Source of the DNA: JANPLG01 sp964609085
GTDB lineage: Bacteria > Armatimonadota > SYMT01
Length of the DNA stretch: 22,994 bases
NCBI GenBank assembly: GCA_964609085.1
Contig: CAZSRZ010000084.1
Coordinates: 1 to 22,994 of the forward strand
Reading direction: 5' to 3'
Part shown: in pieces, positions 14,350-22,863 of the stretch
Layout: each line of letters opens with the position of its first letter
Numbering within the stretch: position 1 is the first letter of the stretch
The notes under the pieces: generated by a model
Databases searched by the model: none
Told to the model about the DNA's origin: nothing
Seen by the model: the letters and a program-made list of their open reading frames with translations, nothing else
Translations under genes and position numbers: made by a program

Positions 14350-15792
14350 ATGATCAGCATCAAAGGAAAAGACGTTCGTCTCTGCGACGGCATCACCAGG
14401 AGGGACCTCGTTCGGGTGGGGGCCCTCGGGACGATGGGCTTGGGGTTGCCGGATCTGCTTCGTGCCGAAGCTGCAGCGGCAGACGCAGCCAAGGCCACCG
14501 GGCGGCCAGCGAAGAGTCCGAAGAACTGCATCGTCTTCTTCCTGATGGGCGGCCAATCCCAGCTCGACATGTGGGACATGAAGCCGGACGCTCCGGAGAT
14601 GATCCGCGGCGAGTTCAAGCCGATCAGCACCAATGTTCCCGGGATCCAGGTCTGCGAGCACATCCCGCGATTGGCCCGGATGGCCGACAAGTACGCGATC
14701 ATCCGGTCGATGACGCATTACGTCAAGAACCACGCCCCAGCCAGTTACTACGCTCTGAGCGGCGCGGCGCCGAAGCGGGATGTTAACAACTTCGGGTTGA
14801 ACCCGGACGATCACCCGGCGCTCGGCTCCATCGTCAGCTTGCTTAGCCCAGCCTCCAGACCGGTGCCGTCGTACGTGCAACTCTCCCCCAGCCTGGTCGG
14901 GGACACCGGCATACAGATGCCTGGCCTGCACGCGGGGATCTTGAGCTCCCGGTACGATCCCCTCAAAGTGACGTCCGATCCCAACGACCCGAAGTTCGAG
15001 GTGGAGGAGCTGTCCCTGCCCGGGGGCGTCAGCGACCAGCGATTTGCCGCACGCCGCAGCCTGCTGGAACTGGTGGAGGGTGCCTATCCCAACCTGGAGC
15101 GCTCCGTGGCTGTCTCCAAGATGGACAGCTTCTATCAGCGCGCTTTCAACCTTGTCACTTCGCCCGACGCCCGCCGCGCCTTCGATATCGGGAGCGAGAA
15201 CGTGAAGCTGCGCGAGCGGTACGGACGCAACGTCTATGCCCAGCAGGTGCTGCTCGCACGACGGTTGGTCGAAGCCGGCGTGCGGCTGGTAACCATCGTG
15301 TGGGGAGGTGCGATCAACGCTCCCGACGACTACTGGGACACTCACCAGGGCAACTTCCCCAAGCAGAAGAACAAGCTCCTGCCAATCTTTGACCAGTGCT
15401 ACACGGCGTTGATTGAGGACCTGGAGCAGCGCGGTCTGCTGGACGACACTCTCGTCGTGGCGATGGGTGAGTTCGGCCGCACTCCCCGGATCGGTCAGAT
15501 CACCGCCAACGGCGGCACCGACGCCACCGGACGGGACCACTGGCCCTTCTGCTACAGCATCACGCTCACCGGCGCCGGGGTGCGCGGCGGGCAGGTCATC
15601 GGGAAGAGCGATGAGACGACGTCGACCTACACCGAGCGGCCCGTAACCCCCGAGGACATGACGGCGACCATACTCCACGCCGTGGGCATCAGCCACCACG
15701 CTGAACTTCGCGATCAGCTCAATCGTCCGATCCCCGTCGTCCGGGGTGGGGAGCCCGTCTACGAACTCTGGGGATCCCGTGCGGAAGTCTAG
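14350..15792 (+). CDS. Tat-exported DUF1501 family protein, paired with DUF1549/DUF1553 gene
   Basis: 480 residues. GGGAG lies eight bases before the ATG. The Tat signal is TRRDLVRVGALGTMGLG (arginines 17-18). Motifs follow the same order as in the 7912 paralogue: FFLMGGQSQLDMWDMKP (about 63-79), GEFKPISTNVPGIQ, EHIPRLARMADKYAIIRS, YWDTHQGNFPKQ, MGEFGRTPRIG and GRDHWPFCYS near the C-terminus. Its last 14 bases overlap the start of the DUF1549/DUF1553 gene, so the two are translationally coupled. This DUF1501 plus DUF1549/1553 pair is very common in Planctomycetota and is thought to work in the envelope or periplasm, possibly as a redox or glycan-processing pair. No direct activity is known. 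Confidence 0.94.
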   Translation: MISIKGKDVRLCDGITRRDLVRVGALGTMGLGLPDLLRAEAAAADAAKATGRPAKSPKNCIVFFLMGGQSQLDMWDMKPDAPEMIRGEFKPISTNVPGIQVCEHIPRLARMADKYAIIRSMTHYVKNHAPASYYALSGAAPKRDVNNFGLNPDDHPALGSIVSLLSPASRPVPSYVQLSPSLVGDTGIQMPGLHAGILSSRYDPLKVTSDPNDPKFEVEELSLPGGVSDQRFAARRSLLELVEGAYPNLERSVAVSKMDSFYQRAFNLVTSPDARRAFDIGSENVKLRERYGRNVYAQQVLLARRLVEAGVRLVTIVWGGAINAPDDYWDTHQGNFPKQKNKLLPIFDQCYTALIEDLEQRGLLDDTLVVAMGEFGRTPRIGQITANGGTDATGRDHWPFCYSITLTGAGVRGGQVIGKSDETTSTYTERPVTPEDMTATILHAVGISHHAELRDQLNRPIPVVRGGEPVYELWGSRAEV

Positions 15793-18247
15793 GAGATACC
15801 CTCTCCAGCGCTGGTGTCTGGGGTTGACGGTCATCCTCGCTCTGGTGGCCGGTCGGGACGCCTCCGCGGCTCCCCCGGCGACGCCGCTGCGCGTCTCTCC
15901 CGCGTCTGTGTCGCTCGTGGGGCCACGGTCGCAGCAGGGGCTGGTTGTCAGCGCGCCGCTGCAGGGTGGGGGAGTTTGGGACATTTCCGCGCAGGCTGTG
16001 CTCAAAGTGACGCCCGGCAGCCCCGTGCGCATCGTCACGCAGGACGATCGGCGGGTCTTGCAGCCTACGGGGAACGGCGCGGGTGCGGTTCTCGTCTCGG
16101 CGCCGGGTTCCACCACGGTGAGGGTGCCTGTCCGCGTCACCGGCGCGGATCAGGACCAACCAGTCTCGTTCCGTCATGAAGTCGTGCCGGCGCTCACGAA
16201 GCTTGGCTGCAACATGGGCACCTGTCACGGCACCCCCACGGGCAAGGGTGGGTTCCGCCTGAGTCTGCAGGGCTACGCGCCCGATCTCGACTACACCGCG
16301 CTTGCCCTGGAAGGGAATGGGCGGCGAGTCAACCGCACGGACCCCGGCCGTAGCCTCATGCTGCTCAAGGCCATGGTCGACGTGCCGCATGGCGGCGGCA
16401 AGCGACTGTTCCGTGAAATGCCCGAGTTTGACGTGCTTGTCAGGTGGATAGCCGAGGGCGTGCGACAAGATCCGCCGGGCACGGTCGATCCGGTCCGCCT
16501 CGAGTTCCTCCCCGGTAAGCGCACACTGAAGTTGCCCAACGCGGCACACCAGCAAACTGCAGTTCAGGCCGTGTTCCCGGACGGATCTAGTCGGGACGTG
16601 ACGCACCTGGCCAAGCTGACGACCAGCAATGAGGATGCGGCAGTCATCAGTCGTGGCGGCATGGTTGAGGCGAGCGAGAAGGGGGAGATTGCGGTCATTG
16701 CCCGGTATGGCGACCTGATCCAGAGCACCCGCCTCACCTACCTGCGCGACGTCCCCGGGTTCAAGTGGGTCGATCCGCCGGTTCAAAACTTTGTGGATGG
16801 GCATGTCTACAACCGGCTGCGGCTGTTTCAGATTCCCCCCTCCGGCCTTTCCACGGACGCAGAGTTCCTCCGGCGAGCCTACCTCGACACGTGCGGCCTA
16901 CTTCCGACGGCGGACGAGGTTCGCGCGTTCATGGCCGACAGGACGCCAGACAAACGGGCCAGGCTGATCGATCGCCTCACGGAGCGACCTGAGTTTGCCG
17001 ACCAGTGGGCCCTGCGTTGGGCCGACGTCCTGCGAATCCAGGACGAGACGATGAAGGAGTCCGGTGCCCGGGCCTTCCATCGTTGGGTCCGCGACTCCTT
17101 CGCAGCCAACAAGCCGATGGACCGCTTCGTCAGCGAGATCCTCACCGCGAGTGGCCCCGGCCTCGATAACCCGCCGGCCAACTTCTTCCGTACTTTCACG
17201 GCTGCTGACGACTTTTCGCAGGCCACCTCCCAACTTTTCATGGGGGTACGTATCACCTGCGCCAAGTGTCACAACCACCCGTTCGAGCGGTGGACGCAGG
17301 ACGATTACTACTCGCTGGCAGCGTTCTTTGCCCAGGTCCGCACGCGCGGGGCACGTGGTGGCGACGAGATGGTCTACCAGGACCAGCAGGGGCAAGTCAC
17401 CCACCTCCGCACCGGCCGGGTGATGCGGCCGAAGATGCTGGGCGGCGAATTCGCAGAAGTGGCGCCCGGCGAAGATCGCAGGAAGGCCCTCGCCGCCTGG
17501 CTCACGGGCAAGGGGAACCCTTTCTTCGCTCGCTCCATCGTCAACCGCACGTGGTCGAACCTCCTCGGCCGGGGGATTGTCGAGCCCATCGACGACTTCC
17601 GCGACTCCAACCCCCCGGTCAACGAGGAGCTACTCAACGCCCTCGCCGTCGATTTTGCCGCGAGCGGGTTCGACTTCCGTCACCTGGTGCGGACGATCAT
17701 GAAGTCCCGCACCTACCAGCTCTCGTCCGAGCCCGTCGCGCTGAACCGCGATGACCAGACGTACTTTTCGCACAGCCTCACGCGGCTGCTTGGCGCGGAG
17801 CAATTGCTGGACTCCATCAGCCAGTTCACCGGGGTTCCGGAGCAGTATCCCGACCACCCCGGCGGCACACGGGCGATGCAACTCGCGGGCACCAAGGCGC
17901 GGACACCCTTCCTGAAGATTTTCGGGCGCCCGGACCGCAACCTGAATTGCGAATGCGAGCGGGAGAAGGACCCCAATCTCTTCCAGGCGCTCGCGCTCAT
18001 CAGCGGGCGCGGTATCCAGTCGAAGCTGAGCCACCCCGAGGGTCGATTCCACCAACTGGCCCGGAGCGGGAAATCCCCGGAGCAAGTCCTCGACGAGATC
18101 TATCTTGCCGCGCTGGCTCGCACCCCCACTCCGAAAGAGTCCAGGGGCTGGCTCGCCTACTTCGCCCGCTCTCCGGAGCGCACGCAGGCGTACGAAGATC
18201 TGGGCTGGGTGCTCATCAACTCAAAGGAATTCCTGTTCCGCCGGTAG
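15779..18247 (+). CDS. Secreted DUF1549/DUF1553 cytochrome-like protein with Ig-like (BIG2) region
   Basis: 822 residues from GTG 15779, which overlaps the DUF1501 stop and puts a basic, hydrophobic signal peptide (cleavage near ASAAP, 28-32) at the N-terminus. An N-terminal Ig-like segment (about 35-122) precedes a cytochrome-like motif CNMGTCHG (144-151, C-x5-CH rather than CxxCH, usual for this family) and GGFRLSLQGYAPDLDY. A BIG2-type segment spans about 245-322. DUF1549 lies at about 335-520 (LRRAYLDTCGLLPT at 364-377), ending in a true haem-type CAKCHNHPFERW (494-505). DUF1553 covers about 565-815 (LAAWLTGKGNPFFARSIVNR, then RTIMKSRTYQLSS). The C-terminus carries CECEREKDPN, also typical. 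It is predicted periplasmic or surface-exposed with at least one c-type haem, partner of the coupled DUF1501 protein. Function is unproven. Confidence 0.93.
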   Translation: MRKSRRYPLQRWCLGLTVILALVAGRDASAAPPATPLRVSPASVSLVGPRSQQGLVVSAPLQGGGVWDISAQAVLKVTPGSPVRIVTQDDRRVLQPTGNGAGAVLVSAPGSTTVRVPVRVTGADQDQPVSFRHEVVPALTKLGCNMGTCHGTPTGKGGFRLSLQGYAPDLDYTALALEGNGRRVNRTDPGRSLMLLKAMVDVPHGGGKRLFREMPEFDVLVRWIAEGVRQDPPGTVDPVRLEFLPGKRTLKLPNAAHQQTAVQAVFPDGSSRDVTHLAKLTTSNEDAAVISRGGMVEASEKGEIAVIARYGDLIQSTRLTYLRDVPGFKWVDPPVQNFVDGHVYNRLRLFQIPPSGLSTDAEFLRRAYLDTCGLLPTADEVRAFMADRTPDKRARLIDRLTERPEFADQWALRWADVLRIQDETMKESGARAFHRWVRDSFAANKPMDRFVSEILTASGPGLDNPPANFFRTFTAADDFSQATSQLFMGVRITCAKCHNHPFERWTQDDYYSLAAFFAQVRTRGARGGDEMVYQDQQGQVTHLRTGRVMRPKMLGGEFAEVAPGEDRRKALAAWLTGKGNPFFARSIVNRTWSNLLGRGIVEPIDDFRDSNPPVNEELLNALAVDFAASGFDFRHLVRTIMKSRTYQLSSEPVALNRDDQTYFSHSLTRLLGAEQLLDSISQFTGVPEQYPDHPGGTRAMQLAGTKARTPFLKIFGRPDRNLNCECEREKDPNLFQALALISGRGIQSKLSHPEGRFHQLARSGKSPEQVLDEIYLAALARTPTPKESRGWLAYFARSPERTQAYEDLGWVLINSKEFLFRR

Positions 18248-18283
18248 GCTCCATGAGGCGAGATTCCCCGGTTGAGGTCGGGC

Positions 18284-18742
18284 TCAGTAATTCGGCCAGA
18301 CGCCGGGTGACGCCAGTTCCACGACGTGTCCGTCCGGGTCGTGGAAGTAGAGACTGACGCCGCCTCGCTGCCACTCCATGCGTGCCAGAATCGGTACGTC
18401 GCAGTCACGCAGCCGCTCTGCCCATTCGTCGATGGTCGATCGGGGCACGGCGAAGGCGAGGTGAAGCGGCCCGCTGCCGTCGTGGTCCGGGAGTGGGCCG
18501 CCCATGTTGAGGGACGCACCGCGCTCTCCGATCAGGAGGACCTGCCCCGAAGCGCCCGAGGGTACGGGCACGGCCATGGCGCGCAGTCGCGGACCGTCGC
18601 TCATCAACTCGAAGCCCAGCACCCGACGGTAGAACTCGACGGCGCGGTCGAGATCATCCACGTAGATGGCCGTCTCCAGGACGCCGTGGATGGCGGGCGG
18701 GGATGGTCCGAGGGTGGATCCGTCTCTCGACCCCCCAGCCAC
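18284..18742 (-). CDS. VOC (glyoxalase/fosfomycin-resistance fold) family protein
   Basis: 152 residues if the GTG at 18742 is used. This GTG shares its first G with the upstream TAG stop (TAGTG), suggesting translational coupling. The true domain starts near residue 20 (GVLETAIYVDDLDRAVEFYRR), so a later start is possible. Two beta-alpha-beta-beta-beta modules are visible: the first ends around IGERG, and the second runs from PLHLAFAV (His94, likely metal ligand) to LYFHDPDGHVVELASPG (Glu142, likely metal ligand). The layout is close to small VOC proteins such as glyoxalase I-like, FosA/FosB-like and extradiol-like members. The substrate cannot be assigned. It is the last gene of the minus-strand group behind the FG-GAP protein, with no obvious functional link to it. 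Confidence 0.88.
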   Translation of the reverse strand: MAGGSRDGSTLGPSPPAIHGVLETAIYVDDLDRAVEFYRRVLGFELMSDGPRLRAMAVPVPSGASGQVLLIGERGASLNMGGPLPDHDGSGPLHLAFAVPRSTIDEWAERLRDCDVPILARMEWQRGGVSLYFHDPDGHVVELASPGVWPNY

Positions 18743-19977
18743 TACTGCCCGAGCCCCGTGCGATTCCAGTAGATCTTCAGGTTGTGAGTGGCCCGACCGG
18801 CGGCGATGATCTCGGGGCGGCCGTCGGCGTCGAGGTCCGCGGCCGTGAGGTCTTCGCACGCCATCCCGTTGTCGTCCACGCTCAGGCGTTCCCAGTTCAC
18901 GCCGGTACCATCGAGAGCGCGGAAGACGATCACCCCCACCTTCTTCCCTGCATCCGGGGCTCTCCATCCGATCACCAGTTCGTCGCCGGGACGGCCGTCG
19001 AGGTTCGCGAACCAGACCCCATGCGCCTCTTTCAGCGACTCGTCGAGCACATGACGTTCCCAGAGGGCACCGTCCTTCCTGTCCGCCGGCGAAGTGTAGG
19101 CGACCACCTGGTGCCCGTGCCAGGGCTCGACAGTCGCAAACACCCGTGCACCCCCCCGCAGCCGCCCGGCTCTGATCTCACTGCTGCCCCGGTTGGGGCG
19201 CGTCGCCTGATTGCCCTCGGCGAGGAGCGTACGGCGCCACTTCCCGTCGGGGCCGCGGTCGAGCAGGCTCACTCCCTCAAAGCTGGCGACCATCACCTCC
19301 TGGGAGGGATCGCCATCCCATTGGAGAGGCCAGATGTTGTGCACCACGTGCAGGGCGTCATCCATCAACTCGGTCGTCCATTCGGCTCCATCTCGAGCCG
19401 GCGGCCGATATGCCAGCAGTCTCACGCCGGCGCCCTCGATGTTCGGTCCCTGGTTCCCCTTGCCGTGTAGTGGTGCCACGAGCAGTTCATCCGTCCCGTC
19501 GCCGTCGACGTCGGCCCAGCGCATCCGATGGATTGTCGGCTCCGCGTGAAGCGCCTTTGGCGTCCAGGGGTCCTCGGGCCTGATGCCGCGCTGCAGCCAG
19601 TGGACGCTGCCGCTCCCGACCGTGTCCGAGGGCTTCCAGTAGGCGCCCAAGGCCACCTCGGCACGTCGGTCCCCATCCAGATCGGTGGCGGCGAGACAGA
19701 CGTTATCCCGAGGGGTGCTCCCCACGAGCATCTCGTGTCGCTGCCAGGTCGGGTTCTGAAACCAGGCCACGCGGTCGGCGTCCACCAGCAATACGTCGGG
19801 TTTGCGGTCGCCATTCATGTCCGCCACCGCCACGGCATAGCCGATGCCCACCTCCGACGACAGCACTTGCTCCTTCCAGGCGAGCGTCGGTGTATCCGCC
19901 GCCCGGGCGGCAAGTGCGCCCACGATGAGCGGCAGCGCCAGCAACACGAGAACCAACCGGGGATGCGGGGATGTCAT
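18742..19977 (-). CDS. Secreted FG-GAP/VCBS repeat beta-propeller protein
   Basis: 411 residues from ATG 19977, with GGAG seven bases upstream. A clear Sec signal (MTSPHPRLVLVLLALPLIVG, cleavage near ALAARAAD, 21-28) supports this start over an upstream extension. At least four or five FG-GAP units are readable by their calcium loops: VADMNGDRKPDVLL (51-64), ATDLDGDRRAEVAL (97-110), WADVDGDGTDELLV (154-167), FANLDGRPGDELVIG, and a last one ADLDADGRPEIIAAG near the C-terminus. Such repeats fold as integrin-like beta-propellers that bind Ca2+ and often act in surface binding. No catalytic domain or anchor is seen. Planctomycetes encode many of these; the ligand is unknown. Its stop overlaps the VOC start by one base, and it starts 58 bp after the pseudouridine synthase stop. 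Confidence 0.9.
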   Translation of the reverse strand: MTSPHPRLVLVLLALPLIVGALAARAADTPTLAWKEQVLSSEVGIGYAVAVADMNGDRKPDVLLVDADRVAWFQNPTWQRHEMLVGSTPRDNVCLAATDLDGDRRAEVALGAYWKPSDTVGSGSVHWLQRGIRPEDPWTPKALHAEPTIHRMRWADVDGDGTDELLVAPLHGKGNQGPNIEGAGVRLLAYRPPARDGAEWTTELMDDALHVVHNIWPLQWDGDPSQEVMVASFEGVSLLDRGPDGKWRRTLLAEGNQATRPNRGSSEIRAGRLRGGARVFATVEPWHGHQVVAYTSPADRKDGALWERHVLDESLKEAHGVWFANLDGRPGDELVIGWRAPDAGKKVGVIVFRALDGTGVNWERLSVDDNGMACEDLTAADLDADGRPEIIAAGRATHNLKIYWNRTGLGQ

Positions 19978-20035
19978 GGGTCTACTCCGGGAAGCTATGG
20001 ATGAGGGATTCCCCAACAGCGCCCCGGATCCCTGG

Positions 20036-20989
20036 TCAGGTGGCACGGGTTGCCGGCCCCTCTCCAGGTGGAACCAGGCTGGTCGCCTGCAGATAGGCTT
20101 GAAGACTCTCCGGAAGTTCGGACCGAAACCGCATCGTCTCGGCCGTGGCGGGATGCGGGAAGCCCAGACTCGCGGCATGCAGGAAGAGCCTCCCCGGTCC
20201 GTCCAACCCCGTCGGCCCGAAGAGGTCATCCCCTACGATGGGATGACCGAAATGGGCCGCGTGCAGTCGAAGTTGGTTGGTGCGGCCGGTCACCGGCTCC
20301 AGTTCCACCAGTGTCGCGGTCGGCCATCGCTCAACCACTCTGAAGCGGCTGTGACCGGGCCTGCCGGAAGCCATGACTCCCCAGCAGGGTCGCTGCGCGG
20401 GATCATTGCCGATGGGCGCGTGCCACTCCCCCTCGTCCACTGCCAACCGACCGTGGAGCAGCGCCAGGTAGCGCTTGGAAACGAGGTGCTGCTGGAAGGC
20501 AATGGTCAGTCGCGAGAGTGCGGCCTGGTTGCACGCGATCACCATCAGCCCTGATGTGGCCCGATCCAACCGGTGCGGCAGTCCGACACGGAGTGGACTC
20601 TCCTCACTGCCCGCATTCAGCGCGTAGGACAGGGCGTTCATCAACGTGCCGGAACGGTGTCTCCCTGCCGGATGCACCACCATACCCGACGGCTTCTCCA
20701 CCACCGCCACCCATTGATCGCGGTATAGGATGGAGATGGGGATGGCCTCCGGGTGCGTCGCATCTTGCCTTTCCGGTAGGCCTGGGAACTCGATCGTCCC
20801 ACCGGCGGAGATCCGCCATCCCGCCGTCCGCGGGACGCCATCCACGCGCACCTCCCCGGTGTGGATGAGGGCCCGAAGCCGGGTGCGGCTCACCCGTGGG
20901 AGTTCGGATGCCAGGATTTCCTCTAGTCGGAGCCTGTGCTGGGCTTCGGAAACGACCAGCCGGTTCAAGTGCGGGGGGCCCCGGCGCAC
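20036..20989 (-). CDS. RluA-family pseudouridine synthase
   Basis: About 317 residues from GTG 20989. A TTG at 20968 is also possible and a 45-codon upstream extension is open but has no family-like sequence, so the start is uncertain. An S4 RNA-binding domain occupies about 18-70 (LEEILASEL, RTRLRALIHTGEVRVDG). The catalytic domain has VVEKPSGMVVHPAG (96-109) and the RluA signature HRLDRATSGLMV, with catalytic Asp142. A later GRTNQLRLHAAHFGHPIVGD is the conserved C-terminal motif. Members isomerise uridine in 23S rRNA (RluC/RluD) or in tRNA and 23S rRNA (RluA). The S4 domain favours the RluC/RluD group, but the target uridine cannot be read. It is divergent from the sulfatase gene. Confidence 0.92.
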   Translation of the reverse strand: MRRGPPHLNRLVVSEAQHRLRLEEILASELPRVSRTRLRALIHTGEVRVDGVPRTAGWRISAGGTIEFPGLPERQDATHPEAIPISILYRDQWVAVVEKPSGMVVHPAGRHRSGTLMNALSYALNAGSEESPLRVGLPHRLDRATSGLMVIACNQAALSRLTIAFQQHLVSKRYLALLHGRLAVDEGEWHAPIGNDPAQRPCWGVMASGRPGHSRFRVVERWPTATLVELEPVTGRTNQLRLHAAHFGHPIVGDDLFGPTGLDGPGRLFLHAASLGFPHPATAETMRFRSELPESLQAYLQATSLVPPGEGPATRAT

Positions 20990-21067
20990 CGCCCACGAGG
21001 ATCCCCAGGCCGAGGCGGCGAAAGCTGCGGCAGTACGCCACGCGGGTCGGTGCCCGGAGAACTCCCG

Positions 21068-22657
21068 ATGCGATCCATTGCCGCCTTCATTCTGCTGCCG
21101 GTGCTGTGCCTCGCCGTTGGGCACACCTCATCCTCGAGTGCACCTGATCGCCGGCCCAACATCGTGGTCATCCTGGTTGACGACATGGGTTTCTCCGACA
21201 TCGGATGCTACGGCAGCGAGATCGCCACGCCCAACCTCGATCGTCTGGCGGGAGAAGGCCTGCGATACACGCAGTTCTACAACACGGCGCGCTGCTGCCC
21301 GACCCGAGCCAGTCTCCTTACGGGACTCTACGCGCACCAGGCCGGTGTGGGCCACATGGTGGCGGATGACAACCTGCCTGGCTATCGGGGCCGGCTTAAC
21401 GACCAGTGCATCACCATCGCCGAGGCCTTGCGCCCCGCCGGCTACTTCACGGCAATGTCGGGCAAATGGCATATCGGCCAGAACCATGGTGTGGTTCCGT
21501 CCAACCGTGGTTTCGACCGCTCGCTCAACGCGCCGGCCGGCGGATTCTACTATGCGGACAACCCGAGGGCGGAACTCTATCTGGACGGTAAGAAGCTGGC
21601 TCTGGACGATTCGTTCCTGCCGAAGGACTGGTACACCACTGACCTCTGGACGGACACCGGGATCCGCTTCATTGAGGAAGCCGGGAAGCTGGGGAAGCCA
21701 TTCTTCCTCTACCTGGCCCACAACGCACCGCACTTTCCCATCCAGGCGGACGAGGCCGATGTGGCGCGCTTCCGCGGCAAGTACCGCGCGGGTTGGGATG
21801 CCCTCCGGGAGGCACGGATCAAACGTCAGCGAGATCTTGGACTCATCCGCAAGAGTTGGGCACTGAGCCCACGACCCGACGCCGTCAAGGCCTGGGACTC
21901 GCTTACGGAAGGGCAACGGGATCGCTTCGATCAGATCATGGCGATTGCTGCTGCATCCATCCACGCCATGGACAGGTCTGTCGGGCGACTGGTGGAGCAC
22001 CTGCGGATGAGCGGCAGTCTCGACAACACTCTGATCCTTTTCATGTCGGACAACGGCGGTAATGCGGAGAGCGGGCCGGCGGGAAAACTGGAGCCACCGG
22101 GGCAACAGCAGCACACCGTGGCCTGGACGGGAGAGAGCTGGGCAGGTCTGGAGAACACCCCCTTCCGCCGGTACAAGCACTTCGTGCACGAGGGCGGGAT
22201 CAGCAGCCCGCTGATCGCCCATTGGCCCAACGGCATCCGAGCGCGGGGACGATGGCGGACGGAAGTCGCGCACGTCATCGATATCATGCCCACTTGCCTG
22301 GAAGTAGCCGGTGCCGCCTATCCGGCAGAGTTCAAAGGCCGGCACCTGACGCCTCTGGAAGGACGAAGCCTCGTACCGTCCTTCGCTGGCAAGCGAGGCC
22401 AGGATCGAGCGATCTTCTGGGAGCACGAGGGGCACCGGGCGGTGCGGGAAGGCAAGTGGAAACTGGTCGCCAGTAAGGGACGGCCTTGGGAACTGTATGA
22501 CCTGGAGGCGGATCGGACCGAGTTGCGCGACCTGGCCGATTCAGCTCCGGAGAAGGCCAAGGCCCTCGCGATCATGTGGGAAGAATGGGCACGCCGGGCT
22601 CAAGTGCTGCCCGGGCCGCGGCCGCCGGCGTCAACGGGCCTGTCATCGGCGGGCTGA
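21068..22657 (+). CDS. Secreted arylsulfatase (type I, formylglycine-dependent)
   Basis: 529 residues. The ATG at 21068 has GGAG eight bases upstream and begins a Sec signal peptide (MRSIAAFILLPVLCLAVGH). Longer in-frame starts would bury that signal. The sulfatase signature CCPTRASLLTG starts at Cys76, the residue that would be converted to formylglycine (C-x-P-x-R). Calcium ligands are Asp38-Asp39 (LVDDMG) and Asp328-Asn329 (SDNGGN). Lys133 and His135 (GKWHIG), and His218 or His222 (LAHNAPHFP), fit the sulfate-binding set. The C-terminus ends with WELYDLEADRTELRDLA, typical of the family. The sequence around the signature (LYAHQAGVGHM) is of the AslA/PAS arylsulfatase type. It needs a formylglycine-generating enzyme that is not in the window. 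Planctomycetes carry many sulfatases, likely for sulfated glycans; the substrate here is unknown. Confidence 0.95.
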   Translation: MRSIAAFILLPVLCLAVGHTSSSSAPDRRPNIVVILVDDMGFSDIGCYGSEIATPNLDRLAGEGLRYTQFYNTARCCPTRASLLTGLYAHQAGVGHMVADDNLPGYRGRLNDQCITIAEALRPAGYFTAMSGKWHIGQNHGVVPSNRGFDRSLNAPAGGFYYADNPRAELYLDGKKLALDDSFLPKDWYTTDLWTDTGIRFIEEAGKLGKPFFLYLAHNAPHFPIQADEADVARFRGKYRAGWDALREARIKRQRDLGLIRKSWALSPRPDAVKAWDSLTEGQRDRFDQIMAIAAASIHAMDRSVGRLVEHLRMSGSLDNTLILFMSDNGGNAESGPAGKLEPPGQQQHTVAWTGESWAGLENTPFRRYKHFVHEGGISSPLIAHWPNGIRARGRWRTEVAHVIDIMPTCLEVAGAAYPAEFKGRHLTPLEGRSLVPSFAGKRGQDRAIFWEHEGHRAVREGKWKLVASKGRPWELYDLEADRTELRDLADSAPEKAKALAIMWEEWARRAQVLPGPRPPASTGLSSAG

Positions 22658-22674
22658 GCGGGCGTCCTACAGGC

Positions 22675-22863
22675 GTGACGACGGGAACATACTCCGCCCT
22701 GCTGGGCATCGGCCCGGCCGACCCGGCGCATATTCTGGCCGGGGACACATGCCTCGATATCCACGCGACCGTGTTTCCCGGGGGCGAATCCCACGGTCAG
22801 CCAGCCCTGTTGGTACCGGCGTTAGGTGCGGCCGTGCTCTGGTTGCGCCGCCGACGGCGGTAG
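22675..22863 (+). CDS. Short ORF with PEP-CTERM-like C-terminal tail, possibly a gene remnant
   Basis: 62 residues from GTG 22675, beginning 17 bp after the sulfatase stop. An upstream ATG at 22576 would overlap the sulfatase. The body resembles no family I can name. The last 17 residues are a hydrophobic segment followed by five arginines (ALGAAVLWLRRRRR), the pattern of PEP-CTERM-type sorting tails, although the preceding residues are GQPALLVP rather than PEP. No ribosome site or signal peptide is seen. It may be a truncated 3' remnant of a larger exported protein, or spurious in GC-rich sequence. Confidence 0.3.
   Translation: MTTGTYSALLGIGPADPAHILAGDTCLDIHATVFPGGESHGQPALLVPALGAAVLWLRRRRR

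Noticed and set aside
13930..16140. Very long open frame (736 codons) on the minus strand
   Set aside because: It lies opposite the ACP, the DUF1501 gene and the start of the DUF1549 gene. Its translation has no family motif. High GC at third codon positions commonly leaves antisense frames open.
20936..21067. Upstream extension of the sulfatase frame
   Set aside because: It would overlap the pseudouridine synthase gene and bury the signal peptide. The ATG at 21068 has GGAG at proper spacing.
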